From the NCBI GenBank assembly GCA_964451885.1, contig CAYVJW010000084.1:1-7478 (forward strand): a DNA stretch of 7,478 nt, given 5' to 3'. Below are positions 1 to 5,748 of this stretch, in pieces. The DNA comes from CAYVJW01 sp964451885. Lineage in GTDB: Bacteria; Patescibacteriota; Gracilibacteria; UBA4473. A model generated the notes under the pieces. The model ran no database searches. It saw nothing but the letters and a program-made list of their open reading frames with translations, and was not told the DNA's origin. The position numbers and the translations under genes are program-made. Position 1 is the stretch's first letter; each line of letters begins with the position of its first letter.

Positions 1-17
1 TTAGCCCTCTCTGGGAG

Positions 18-866
18 CTAATGTGTACAAAATATTTGTCGAACTTGGGTTAAGGTCATTAAATCGTCTTCTCTCCACCCCAGCTTGTTCATCTCCTTCG
101 CAATCTTTTCGTCGCTCCAGTTATCGTGAATTTTCCAGTTAAATGCCTGCCGTAAAATTGAAAAGTGAGGTTCATCCGGCACAAAAAAATCAGCTTCGTC
201 ATCCGACCTTTTATATCCGGTTTTGGGAGTACCACAAGTTCGTCCTTCAACTGTTTTCTGCTTTACTCCCCTAGTTGAGTCTTCGGATAGCTTTTTTGAG
301 TAATGTTCGGCAAACACAAAGAAAATACCAAGCATCATATGACCGGAGGCGTTGTCTTCGAATACAAAGTTTGTGAATTTTAATTCAAGGATTTTTTTAT
401 CAACAAGTTGAATTAGTTCACCTCCCTCTTGCAGGTTCCGGGAAAAACGGTCAGGAGCATAGCCAAAAAGTCCGCGTATTTTTCCTTTTTTTACTTCGTC
501 CATAAGATATGTCCACTTTTCTCTTTTATAAGGAGTTTTAGCACTTTTCCTTTCTGTGATAACATAATATTTAATATATTTCTCTCTTATTTCTGCCCCT
601 TTTTTAGGGTTTGAATTAAAGGCGGCTTCGATTTCTTTAATAGTCTGATCTTCCGGTGGGAAGTGTTTTGGACGGAGTTTTAAAACCAATCCCGTTTTTT
701 TCGCAAAATCAAAGCAGTTTTCCAGCTGCTGAGAGATTGATTCTTTTTGTTTCTCGTCATCTTCGGTACTTTTGCGGGTATAGATTACATACTCAACAAC
801 TTCCAATTCTGAGATCGGTTGTATTGATCGCATTTTAGCCATGCTTTTTCTAGTTCGACGGAACAT
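18..866 (-). CDS. Serine recombinase, C-terminally truncated
   Basis: This 282-aa protein has the N-terminal catalytic domain of a large serine recombinase, which cuts and rejoins DNA through a serine. The YTRKS motif at residues 29-33 supplies the likely nucleophile S33 and R31. PDRFSRN at 138-144 is the conserved arginine-rich catalytic motif, and a hydrophobic stretch plus helix follows (about 174-200). The Recombinase (DNA-binding) domain begins near 205 (KTGYKRSDD) and reaches LTQVRQIF at 272-279, where homologues normally continue into an NPFYYG-like motif. Here the frame reads CTH and then TAG. Large serine recombinases are usually about 450-550 aa, so the rest of the DNA-binding domain, the zinc ribbon and the coiled coil are missing. 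Only 17 bases lie beyond the stop, so real truncation, frameshift or contig-end error cannot be separated. The start at 866 fits a near-leaderless promoter; M9 (842) and M12 are alternatives. Family assignment is secure; activity is doubtful. Confidence 0.88.
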   Translation of the reverse strand: MFRRTRKSMAKMRSIQPISELEVVEYVIYTRKSTEDDEKQKESISQQLENCFDFAKKTGLVLKLRPKHFPPEDQTIKEIEAAFNSNPKKGAEIREKYIKYYVITERKSAKTPYKREKWTYLMDEVKKGKIRGLFGYAPDRFSRNLQEGGELIQLVDKKILELKFTNFVFEDNASGHMMLGIFFVFAEHYSKKLSEDSTRGVKQKTVEGRTCGTPKTGYKRSDDEADFFVPDEPHFSILRQAFNWKIHDNWSDEKIAKEMNKLGWREDDLMTLTQVRQIFCTH

Positions 867-875
867 TTCTTTGGG

Positions 876-905
876 ATATTACAGAAAGTTTTTATGAGAT
901 TCCAA
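876..905 (-). promoter_or_regulatory. Candidate promoter for the serine recombinase
   Basis: On the minus strand TTGGAA (900-905) is followed after 18 bases by TAATAT (876-881). Each hexamer matches the sigma-70 consensus at 4 of 6 positions. The -10 ends 9 bases before the ATG at 866, so the predicted transcript would have a leader of only about 3 nt. No Shine-Dalgarno sequence precedes this ATG, which fits near-leaderless translation. Sequence-only prediction. Confidence 0.4.
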
Positions 906-942
906 ATGTTTTGTCTATGGAGCTTCCGGTGTTTTCCTCCAT
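892..942 (-). CDS. Short ORF of 16 codons, leader peptide or gene remnant
   Basis: The ORF reads MEENTGSSIDKTFGIS and stops at TAA (892-894), 25 bases before the recombinase start. AAGGA lies 8 bases before its ATG (951-955) and an extended -10 just upstream (961-969), so it has the signals of a real gene start. Its first ten residues resemble the start of the 1278-aa protein (MPEKAGSSID), with M, E and GSSID shared. Synonymous codons differ across the serine pair, so this is not a recent DNA copy. It could be a leader peptide, the remnant 5' end of a related gene, or chance. No function can be assigned. Confidence 0.3.
   Translation of the reverse strand: MEENTGSSIDKTFGIS
917..942. repeat. 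Inverted repeat with 6-bp arms upstream of the recombinase
   Basis: The arms ATGGAG (917-922) and CTCCAT (937-942) are perfect complements around a 14-base spacer, and the exact centre is the dinucleotide GT (929-930). The site lies 51-76 bases upstream of the recombinase start codon, a usual place for the attachment site of a serine recombinase. On the plus strand a run of T follows, so it also resembles a weak terminator, but no plus-strand gene enters it. The right arm overlaps the start of the short ORF. The attachment-site reading is speculative. Confidence 0.3.
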
Positions 943-960
943 TTTTTGTTTCCTTGAAAG

Positions 961-969
961 ATTCTATCA
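961..969 (-). promoter_or_regulatory. Candidate extended -10 promoter
   Basis: The minus strand reads TGATAGAAT, an extended -10 (TGn plus TAGAAT, 5 of 6 matches to TATAAT). No good -35 is seen at 17 bases (TTTAAA), which extended -10 promoters can tolerate. Transcription would start near 954, on the AAGGA ribosome-binding site of the 16-codon ORF, and could run on into the serine recombinase. The element resembles the -10 of the three-gene operon (TGGTAGAAT). Confidence 0.4.
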
Positions 970-972
970 GCC

Positions 973-1006
973 AAAAATAAGCCTTTAAATCAATGAATTT
1001 TCAGGC
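973..1006 (-). terminator. Rho-independent terminator of the three-gene operon
   Basis: On the minus strand GCCT (1003-1006) pairs with AGGC (981-984). After a 2x2 internal mismatch (GA against AA), AAAT pairs with ATTT, leaving a 6-base loop. TTATTTTT (973-980) follows at once. It begins 11 bases past the stop codon of the 127-aa gene, as expected for the end of this transcript. The stem is interrupted, so strength is uncertain. Confidence 0.55.
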
Positions 1007-1017
1007 AGGAGATGGTA

Positions 1018-1401
1018 TTACTCAGAAGCCAAGAAACAGGTGTAATTTATAAGTTGAGTTCCGTCGAATTCAGCATTTACTATGTAAATTTTCCTTTCTG
1101 GACCTTCTACCCAAAAAGAAAATGACCCATCATCCAGTTTATTAGATCCTCCTTGTACTATCTCTAAATTTTTAACAGGAATATTAAAATATTGAGCTAT
1201 TTTACCAATGATAAATCCTTTGAATTTTTTTTGGATCATATGCGGGTTTTTCCTCCAATCAGGAGGGAATTTTTTAGCTAGTTCCAGACCTTTGTGTCGA
1301 TCAATTTCCTGAAGTCTTGCTTCTCGTTTCGGATCACGTTCTTCTCTTTCGTCTTCAAGATCAATAATTACTGAATCGGAATTGGATTTATTTTCTGTCA
1401 T
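1018..1401 (-). CDS. Hypothetical protein, 127 aa, third gene of the operon
   Basis: I do not recognise this family. Residues 1-48 are hydrophilic and highly charged, with an acidic run (about 14-22) and a basic helix-like stretch (24-45). Residues 57-82 look like mixed helix (KKFKGFIIGKIAQYFNIP). The end (92-125) is a predicted beta-hairpin rich in aromatic residues. No signal peptide, membrane segment or cysteine pair is visible. It starts 19 bases after the stop of the 1278-aa gene, without a clear ribosome-binding site, and is followed by a terminator, so it is very likely co-transcribed. A small protein coded directly after a large modular one fits an immunity protein, chaperone or accessory partner. 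That is inference from position only. The C-terminal hairpin loosely resembles residues 1191-1209 of the large protein, too weakly to claim homology. Confidence 0.75.
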   Translation of the reverse strand: MTENKSNSDSVIIDLEDEREERDPKREARLQEIDRHKGLELAKKFPPDWRKNPHMIQKKFKGFIIGKIAQYFNIPVKNLEIVQGGSNKLDDGSFSFWVEGPERKIYIVNAEFDGTQLINYTCFLASE

Positions 1402-1420
1402 TTTTTAGTATTTAGGGTGA

Positions 1421-4400
1421 TTAAGCCGCTTTTGCAGCCGCTGTTTTTCGACTAATACCTCTAGATTGTCGAAATTGTTGTATAGGAGCCATTTTATCCA
1501 AAAGAGGAGTAATATCAGAATAACTATCATCAAAGCTTTGTGCATACTCAGAATCTAGTGCCCCTGATTGCTCATAGTACTCCAAAGGCTTGTTTGTTAA
1601 TCCACCAGTATTAATTACTTCCGATTGAACTCCGTAACTGTTTATTTTTCCATCTGTGAAATGAATACTATCTATCCAGACTCGACCGTCTGCATCGTGA
1701 GCCATATTCCAGTCTACCTTTCTCCCATTTAATTCTCCTTCATAGGTTTCAATGGTAATTTTTTCTCCTGTACGAGGAGTTAGTAAGGTATGATCTATTT
1801 TCACAGTTCTTTTTGGCCGAGAATTAAAGTTTGGGGTAAAACCTTCGGGAAGTTTATTAACTGATTTTATAAAGCCATCAACACCACCTTTCTTGCTAAA
1901 AGTCCTGTCTTTGTCGAAGCTTACTCCGGGCATGAATTTTTTTGGACCAGATAATGCGTCATTGTCATTATATTTAGTAACTTCATTGCGATATGTATTG
2001 ACAGGATTCTTCCCACTTTCTGTAAATACTGGGAATTCTTCTTTTATAAGATCTCTTTCATAATTAACTGAAGATTCTTTTTTTCTATCAAAATATTCTA
2101 CTATAGATCTATGCGGTTTTGTTTCTTGTGTATAATGAATACCTCTTCCTTTGCTATAAACTCCCATATAACCAGGACAACTTCTCCAACCTCCGTCTGA
2201 ATTAGATTTATAAAGAACTCTTGGCATCATTTGTCCATTTTTTTCCACATACATAACTGACTGTTGGTAATGTGGCGTTTGTAGTATTTCTCCCATATAG
2301 AATTTCTGACCGTTTATATCAAGTTCCTCTTTAGGACGAAGCCGTTCATCACTTAACAATTTTCTCGTCAATGCAGGTTGGGATGGATCTTTTGCAATCG
2401 TTTCAAATTTTTTGTTTATATCCAAACGGGGTTTTTCAGCTTCTCTTTTTTCTTTTGGAGTATCTCCGGGGCTTTTTGCTAATGCTTCATTGCTTTTAGC
2501 CGTTGCGTCCAAATCAGTCAATTTAACCGTTTTCTCAAGTTGTCTTCCATTTTGCTCCCACCTGACTAAAGCAAATTCACCATCTTGTGACAAATCAACT
2601 ACTTTGGCTTTGTTTATGCTTCCATCACTTCGTGGAACAAGGACATCTGTTCCGATTTTATATTTATTTGCTAAATTTGCTTCGGCCTTCTCCTGCTCAG
2701 CTTTCTTACGTTCGGCACTCTCGCGTTTAGCCTTTTCTCTCTCAACTTTCTCCCGTTCAGCCTTTTCCCTTTCAACCTTTTCTTTCTCAGCTTTCTCTAG
2801 TTCAGCTTTTTCCCTTTCTGCTTTCTTTCGTTCTGCTTTTTCATGTTCAGCCTTCTCCTTCTCTGCTTTCTCTCGTTTGGCTTTTTCCTGTTCGGCTTGC
2901 TCATTTTTTAATCGTCTCTTTTCTTTAATATTATTTACTCCTTTCTGAAATTTCGCCACTTGCCCCTCTGCAGACTTAACCAAATCACTCCATTTTTCCC
3001 GTACTTCAAGGTCCGGTATCTTTGGCAGTCGGATTTTTATTGATTTTATACTCTCAGAAATGCTGCTGAGCATCTCACCGACTTTTTTAAGTGGAACAGT
3101 TGGAAGTTTTAGAAGTTTGTCGGTTATGTTTTTAACGGCTGGCAAAAACTCTCCTTTCAACTTTAAAGGGAGCTTGTCAGTTAATTCTCCGAACTTATTT
3201 TTTATCGCTTCCAAGTTCTTTGTGTCTACTTTTGAAAATATTATTTCTTTTATTCCCATCCCTTCTTTTACTTTCGGTGAAGTTGTTTCTTTTTGCCTCT
3301 CTCCTTCATGAGCCTTTTCAGTTCTGATAGCCACATCTGTTGTTCCTACTTTAGCCTCAATCTTACTTCTTTTTTCTCTCATATTTTCAGTAAGATCACG
3401 AATCTGCATTAAATCACCACCTTTAAGTCGAAGTTTGTTAATATCCTTTTGAGCTTTAACAATTTCTTGAGAAGTAGTAGCTTTAATGATATTATCATCA
3501 ATCTTGCTAGCAGTTTTTTCAAATTCGGCTTTTTGTTGATCTACAGCTATTTCTGCTGTTGTGACCTCAGTTTTTGCAGAAGAAACTTCTTCTTTCTTCG
3601 AACCTACTCCCTCCTGTTCCCCTCCTTTCCCCGCACGGAAAGCATCAGCCGCTTTTCCCGCACCAAAAGCCTTTTTCCATCCCTTTGTTAAAAGATCCTT
3701 TCCCATTTTGAAAGGCATAGTTGCTACATTTGCAATACTCGTAACGGTTTCTTTAGCAGCCCATTTTATACCTTTTCCTACAGCTTTTATTCCACCTTTT
3801 GTAGCTAATTTACGAAGACCTGCTATCGCCCCACGGATAGCAATCTTTGTTCCAATTTTTGCTCCTTGTCCAGCTGCAGCTCCTACTCCTGTCCAGAGCG
3901 TAAGAGCGGAAAATCCATCAAGTGCCATACCAATCGTCCCACTGGCAAAAGAAAGGGCAGCTTCCCCCATATTGCCTTTCTGATAGGCAATTCTTGCATC
4001 GTTATAATCTATCATGTTACCAGCAAAAGGCACAAAGTATGCTGCCGTATCTACCATTGTATTACCGGTTTTCAGCGTGCTTAAGTCAGGATCCCATCCA
4101 GTCAAGCTTTCCCGTTTTGCCGCGTTATTCCAAAAACTAAGTGATCCCATCACAGATACTCCCTTTAGTGCGACTCGGGATACTGGATTGTTTAAAAATG
4201 CCAAAGCCCCGGATAGCGCCATCAGCTTGTTGCCCTCTTCCATAACTTTTTGGAAGTCCGGTCCGTATTTGTCGGCAATGTCCTCAATAGCTTTTCGATA
4301 TTTATCAGGACTGCTTTTTAGAAGTTCTTTGGTTTGCGACGTTTCGAATAATATTTGAGTAACTCGCTCAGAATCAATATTGGAATTTTTGGCAATTCCA

Positions 4401-5257
4401 TCAATTTTTTTTCCGATCTCTGTATCTGAATCCAAGTTATTAGCTTTGGTAAATTCCTTTATTAATTCGTTCTTTACCACCTTTTGGGTTCTTTTTTCTA
4501 CCGCCCGTTTTGCGGTTCGTTTAGCTTTAGCATCTATATTATCCATGCGTCGACTGGCTCTTTCCGAGGCTCCTACCATTCCATACATTGGCGTTTCGAA
4601 TCTGCCTGTTTCGTTTGCATCCTGGTTTTCAATGGGTGTGGCAGGAAGTGCATCAGTAGGCCGTATTTGTTGACTTGGCGATTGAGGGGAAAGCACAGCA
4701 GGAGCGGCGGGGGGAGACACAGGAACAGGAACTGTCTGAAGGATACTGGCATCAGGGAATATAGATTCATCAAAATACACATATCCATCCGGAAGTTTTA
4801 ATACTTGATTGGGCTTAATGAGATCAGGATTGTCCCCTATGGTGGCCTTATTGGCTTCGTATAATTGTTTCCAGATTAAGGGGGCTCCGTCCTTATTGAT
4901 ACAGCGAGGAGCGATTTTTGAGAGCAAATCTCCCGACTTTACTGTGTACGCTGTCTTCTCTTTTCCTATGGACTCAGTCAATTGACTGAAGAAATTATCA
5001 AGATTTTGGTTTAATTGTTTTCTTAGAGCGTCGATGTTACTAGCATCTACGGAATTAAGGAATTCCCGCATTTTCTCGTTATACTTTTTCTTCACGTCGT
5101 CCGGCGCTTTCAGTCCATCCATTTTTTCCTGAAACGTATCAACTTTCGCAATAAAAGCCTCGGACGCTTGTGTTTTATCGAGTCCCGGCTTTTGTTCCAG
5201 ACTTTTCTCCAGTCTGGATTGCTCTTGGTCGATACTTGATCCTGCTTTTTCAGGCAT
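1421..5257 (-). CDS. Giant modular LysM protein, 1278 aa, candidate effector or polymorphic toxin
   Basis: Modules in order: a charged helical N-terminus (1-100) without a signal peptide; a LysM domain (about 103-156, YTVKSGDLLSKI to KPNQVLKLP), a fold that usually binds peptidoglycan or chitin sugars; a proline-rich linker (175-200); helices (235-340); a hydrophobic glycine/alanine-rich region (343-375 and 400-500, with VPFAGNMIDYNDA at 409-421) recalling pre-toxin segments of polymorphic toxins; helices (555-780); fifteen charged pentads (786-860); a small SH3/Tudor-like barrel (866-916, GTDVLVPRSDGS, then VRWEQNG); and a C-terminal module (about 963-1230) with HYQQSVMYVEKNG, YKSNSDGGWR and HYTQETKPH, whose function I do not recognise. 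It lies 8 bases after the 108-aa gene and 19 bases before the 127-aa gene. No Shine-Dalgarno sequence is seen, so translation may be coupled to the gene before. Without a Sec signal, any route to the cell wall is unknown. A structural or envelope role is an alternative to the toxin reading. Confidence 0.85.
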   Translation of the reverse strand: MPEKAGSSIDQEQSRLEKSLEQKPGLDKTQASEAFIAKVDTFQEKMDGLKAPDDVKKKYNEKMREFLNSVDASNIDALRKQLNQNLDNFFSQLTESIGKEKTAYTVKSGDLLSKIAPRCINKDGAPLIWKQLYEANKATIGDNPDLIKPNQVLKLPDGYVYFDESIFPDASILQTVPVPVSPPAAPAVLSPQSPSQQIRPTDALPATPIENQDANETGRFETPMYGMVGASERASRRMDNIDAKAKRTAKRAVEKRTQKVVKNELIKEFTKANNLDSDTEIGKKIDGIAKNSNIDSERVTQILFETSQTKELLKSSPDKYRKAIEDIADKYGPDFQKVMEEGNKLMALSGALAFLNNPVSRVALKGVSVMGSLSFWNNAAKRESLTGWDPDLSTLKTGNTMVDTAAYFVPFAGNMIDYNDARIAYQKGNMGEAALSFASGTIGMALDGFSALTLWTGVGAAAGQGAKIGTKIAIRGAIAGLRKLATKGGIKAVGKGIKWAAKETVTSIANVATMPFKMGKDLLTKGWKKAFGAGKAADAFRAGKGGEQEGVGSKKEEVSSAKTEVTTAEIAVDQQKAEFEKTASKIDDNIIKATTSQEIVKAQKDINKLRLKGGDLMQIRDLTENMREKRSKIEAKVGTTDVAIRTEKAHEGERQKETTSPKVKEGMGIKEIIFSKVDTKNLEAIKNKFGELTDKLPLKLKGEFLPAVKNITDKLLKLPTVPLKKVGEMLSSISESIKSIKIRLPKIPDLEVREKWSDLVKSAEGQVAKFQKGVNNIKEKRRLKNEQAEQEKAKREKAEKEKAEHEKAERKKAEREKAELEKAEKEKVEREKAEREKVEREKAKRESAERKKAEQEKAEANLANKYKIGTDVLVPRSDGSINKAKVVDLSQDGEFALVRWEQNGRQLEKTVKLTDLDATAKSNEALAKSPGDTPKEKREAEKPRLDINKKFETIAKDPSQPALTRKLLSDERLRPKEELDINGQKFYMGEILQTPHYQQSVMYVEKNGQMMPRVLYKSNSDGGWRSCPGYMGVYSKGRGIHYTQETKPHRSIVEYFDRKKESSVNYERDLIKEEFPVFTESGKNPVNTYRNEVTKYNDNDALSGPKKFMPGVSFDKDRTFSKKGGVDGFIKSVNKLPEGFTPNFNSRPKRTVKIDHTLLTPRTGEKITIETYEGELNGRKVDWNMAHDADGRVWIDSIHFTDGKINSYGVQSEVINTGGLTNKPLEYYEQSGALDSEYAQSFDDSYSDITPLLDKMAPIQQFRQSRGISRKTAAAKAA
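2678..2902 (-). repeat. 15-bp tandem repeat encoding about 15 EKAER-type pentads
   Basis: Residues 786-860 of the giant protein are fifteen consecutive pentads of the form E/K-K-A/V-E-R/K, such as EKAER, EKAEK, EKVER and KKAEQ. At DNA level this is a degenerate 15-base repeat, purine-rich on the coding strand. Dense alternating glutamate and lysine/arginine predicts a long rigid single alpha-helix or stalk, as in TolA-like spacers, between the helical region and the SH3-like barrel. The copies differ by substitutions, so recent expansion is not obvious. Confidence 0.85.
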
Positions 5258-5265
5258 GGTTAAAA

Positions 5266-5592
5266 TTATAAATTATCAATTTCGTTTTCTATATCTTCCA
5301 GTTCTTTCGCTTCTTTGTTCACATGTCTTGTCTTCAGGTCAGAAACGAGATCTTTCCTGTTTTGCCTATCAAATTGCTCAAACTTTTTTAAAAACTCTCC
5401 CGAAGAATCATCAGAAAGATTGTTTTTCAAAATCGTAGCAATTGCCTGGGGCTCCGTTTCCAGGATTTTGATAAGCTGCTGCACCTGTTCCGGCGTCATC
5501 CCCTCGACCAGAGCTGTTAAAAAAGCTCTTTTTTGTGCGGAAAGAAACAGTGAGCGAGAAATCAATTTTTTGGCTTTTGTTTTTAGATCCAT
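5266..5592 (-). CDS. Small helical protein, 108 aa, first gene of the operon
   Basis: No named family is recognised. The protein is predicted to be all helical. A basic N-terminus (MDLKTKAKKLISR) leads into LFLSAQKRAFLTALVEGMTPEQVQQLIKILE (about 15-45, split here by the MTPEQ turn), a motif style I associate with short hypothetical proteins of CPR bacteria. The C-terminal half (60-108) is highly charged and probably forms a coiled coil. There is no signal peptide or membrane helix. The stop codon is 8 bases before the start of the 1278-aa gene, and the promoter sits just upstream, so this gene leads the operon. A chaperone, adaptor or regulatory subunit for the giant protein is possible but rests only on position. 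Confidence 0.75.
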   Translation of the reverse strand: MDLKTKAKKLISRSLFLSAQKRAFLTALVEGMTPEQVQQLIKILETEPQAIATILKNNLSDDSSGEFLKKFEQFDRQNRKDLVSDLKTRHVNKEAKELEDIENEIDNL

Positions 5593-5613
5593 TTTTTTAT
5601 ATAAAATCCTCCC

Positions 5614-5642
5614 ATTCTACCATGAAACAAAGTAAAAATCAA
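5614..5642 (-). promoter_or_regulatory. Sigma-70-type promoter of the three-gene operon
   Basis: On the minus strand TTGATT (5637-5642) and TAGAAT (5614-5619) are separated by exactly 17 bases, and TGG directly precedes the -10, giving an extended -10. This is the best promoter in the window. Transcription would start near 5607, leaving a leader of about 15 nt. A GGGAGGA tract (5607-5613) lies 14 bases before the ATG. That is too far for a normal Shine-Dalgarno sequence, and it would be mostly or wholly outside the transcript. Confidence 0.65.
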
Positions 5643-5734
5643 ATCCTAGTTCATTACAGCGTCTCCCCACGTATCAGTTGCAAAAAAATAGTTCTCGAGC
5701 TTTTCACTATCATTTTTTCGATGTTGACCAATTG

Positions 5735-5743
5735 TGGTAAAAT
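5735..5743 (+). promoter_or_regulatory. Extended -10 promoter of the plus-strand gene pair
   Basis: TGGTAAAAT is an extended -10 (TGn plus TAAAAT, 5 of 6 matches). No convincing -35 is seen at 16-18 bases. The hexamer ends 4 bases before the ATG at 5748, so transcription should start within or next to the start codon and give a leaderless mRNA. It is nearly identical to the -10 of the divergent operon (TGGTAGAAT). Confidence 0.5.
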
Positions 5744-5748
5744 TACCA
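5735..5748. promoter_or_regulatory. Candidate operator: perfect palindrome over the -10 and start codon
   Basis: TGGTAA and TTACCA are perfect 6-base inverted arms with a 2-base spacer. The palindrome covers the whole -10 hexamer and ends on the A of the start codon. A protein bound here would block transcription. The first gene encodes a predicted helix-turn-helix protein, so self-repression is a natural guess. A half site (TACCA) also overlaps the -10 of the divergent operon at 5618-5622. Confidence 0.4.

Noticed and set aside
917..947. Plus-strand rho-independent terminator
   Set aside because: The hairpin and T run exist, but the loop is 14 bases, the stem only 6, and no plus-strand gene reads into it.
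2678..2902. CRISPR-like or other non-coding array
   Set aside because: The 15-base repeats have no spacers and keep the coding frame throughout; they are a protein repeat.
2412..2948. 178-aa plus-strand ORF rich in serine, phenylalanine and alanine
   Set aside because: It is the antisense shadow of the charged pentad repeat; the low-complexity FSxSAFS pattern is what EKAER codons give on the other strand.
3750..4230. Transmembrane helices in the giant protein
   Set aside because: The glycine/alanine-rich segments (343-375, 400-500) are broken by charged residues and lack a clear uninterrupted 20-residue hydrophobic core; a pre-toxin-like helical region fits better.
5535..5747. N-terminal extension of the terminase-like gene to the earliest ATG, or to the ATG at 5622
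   Set aside because: The extension overlaps the divergent gene and its promoter, has no domain-like sequence, and lies upstream of the extended -10 that fits the ATG at 5748.
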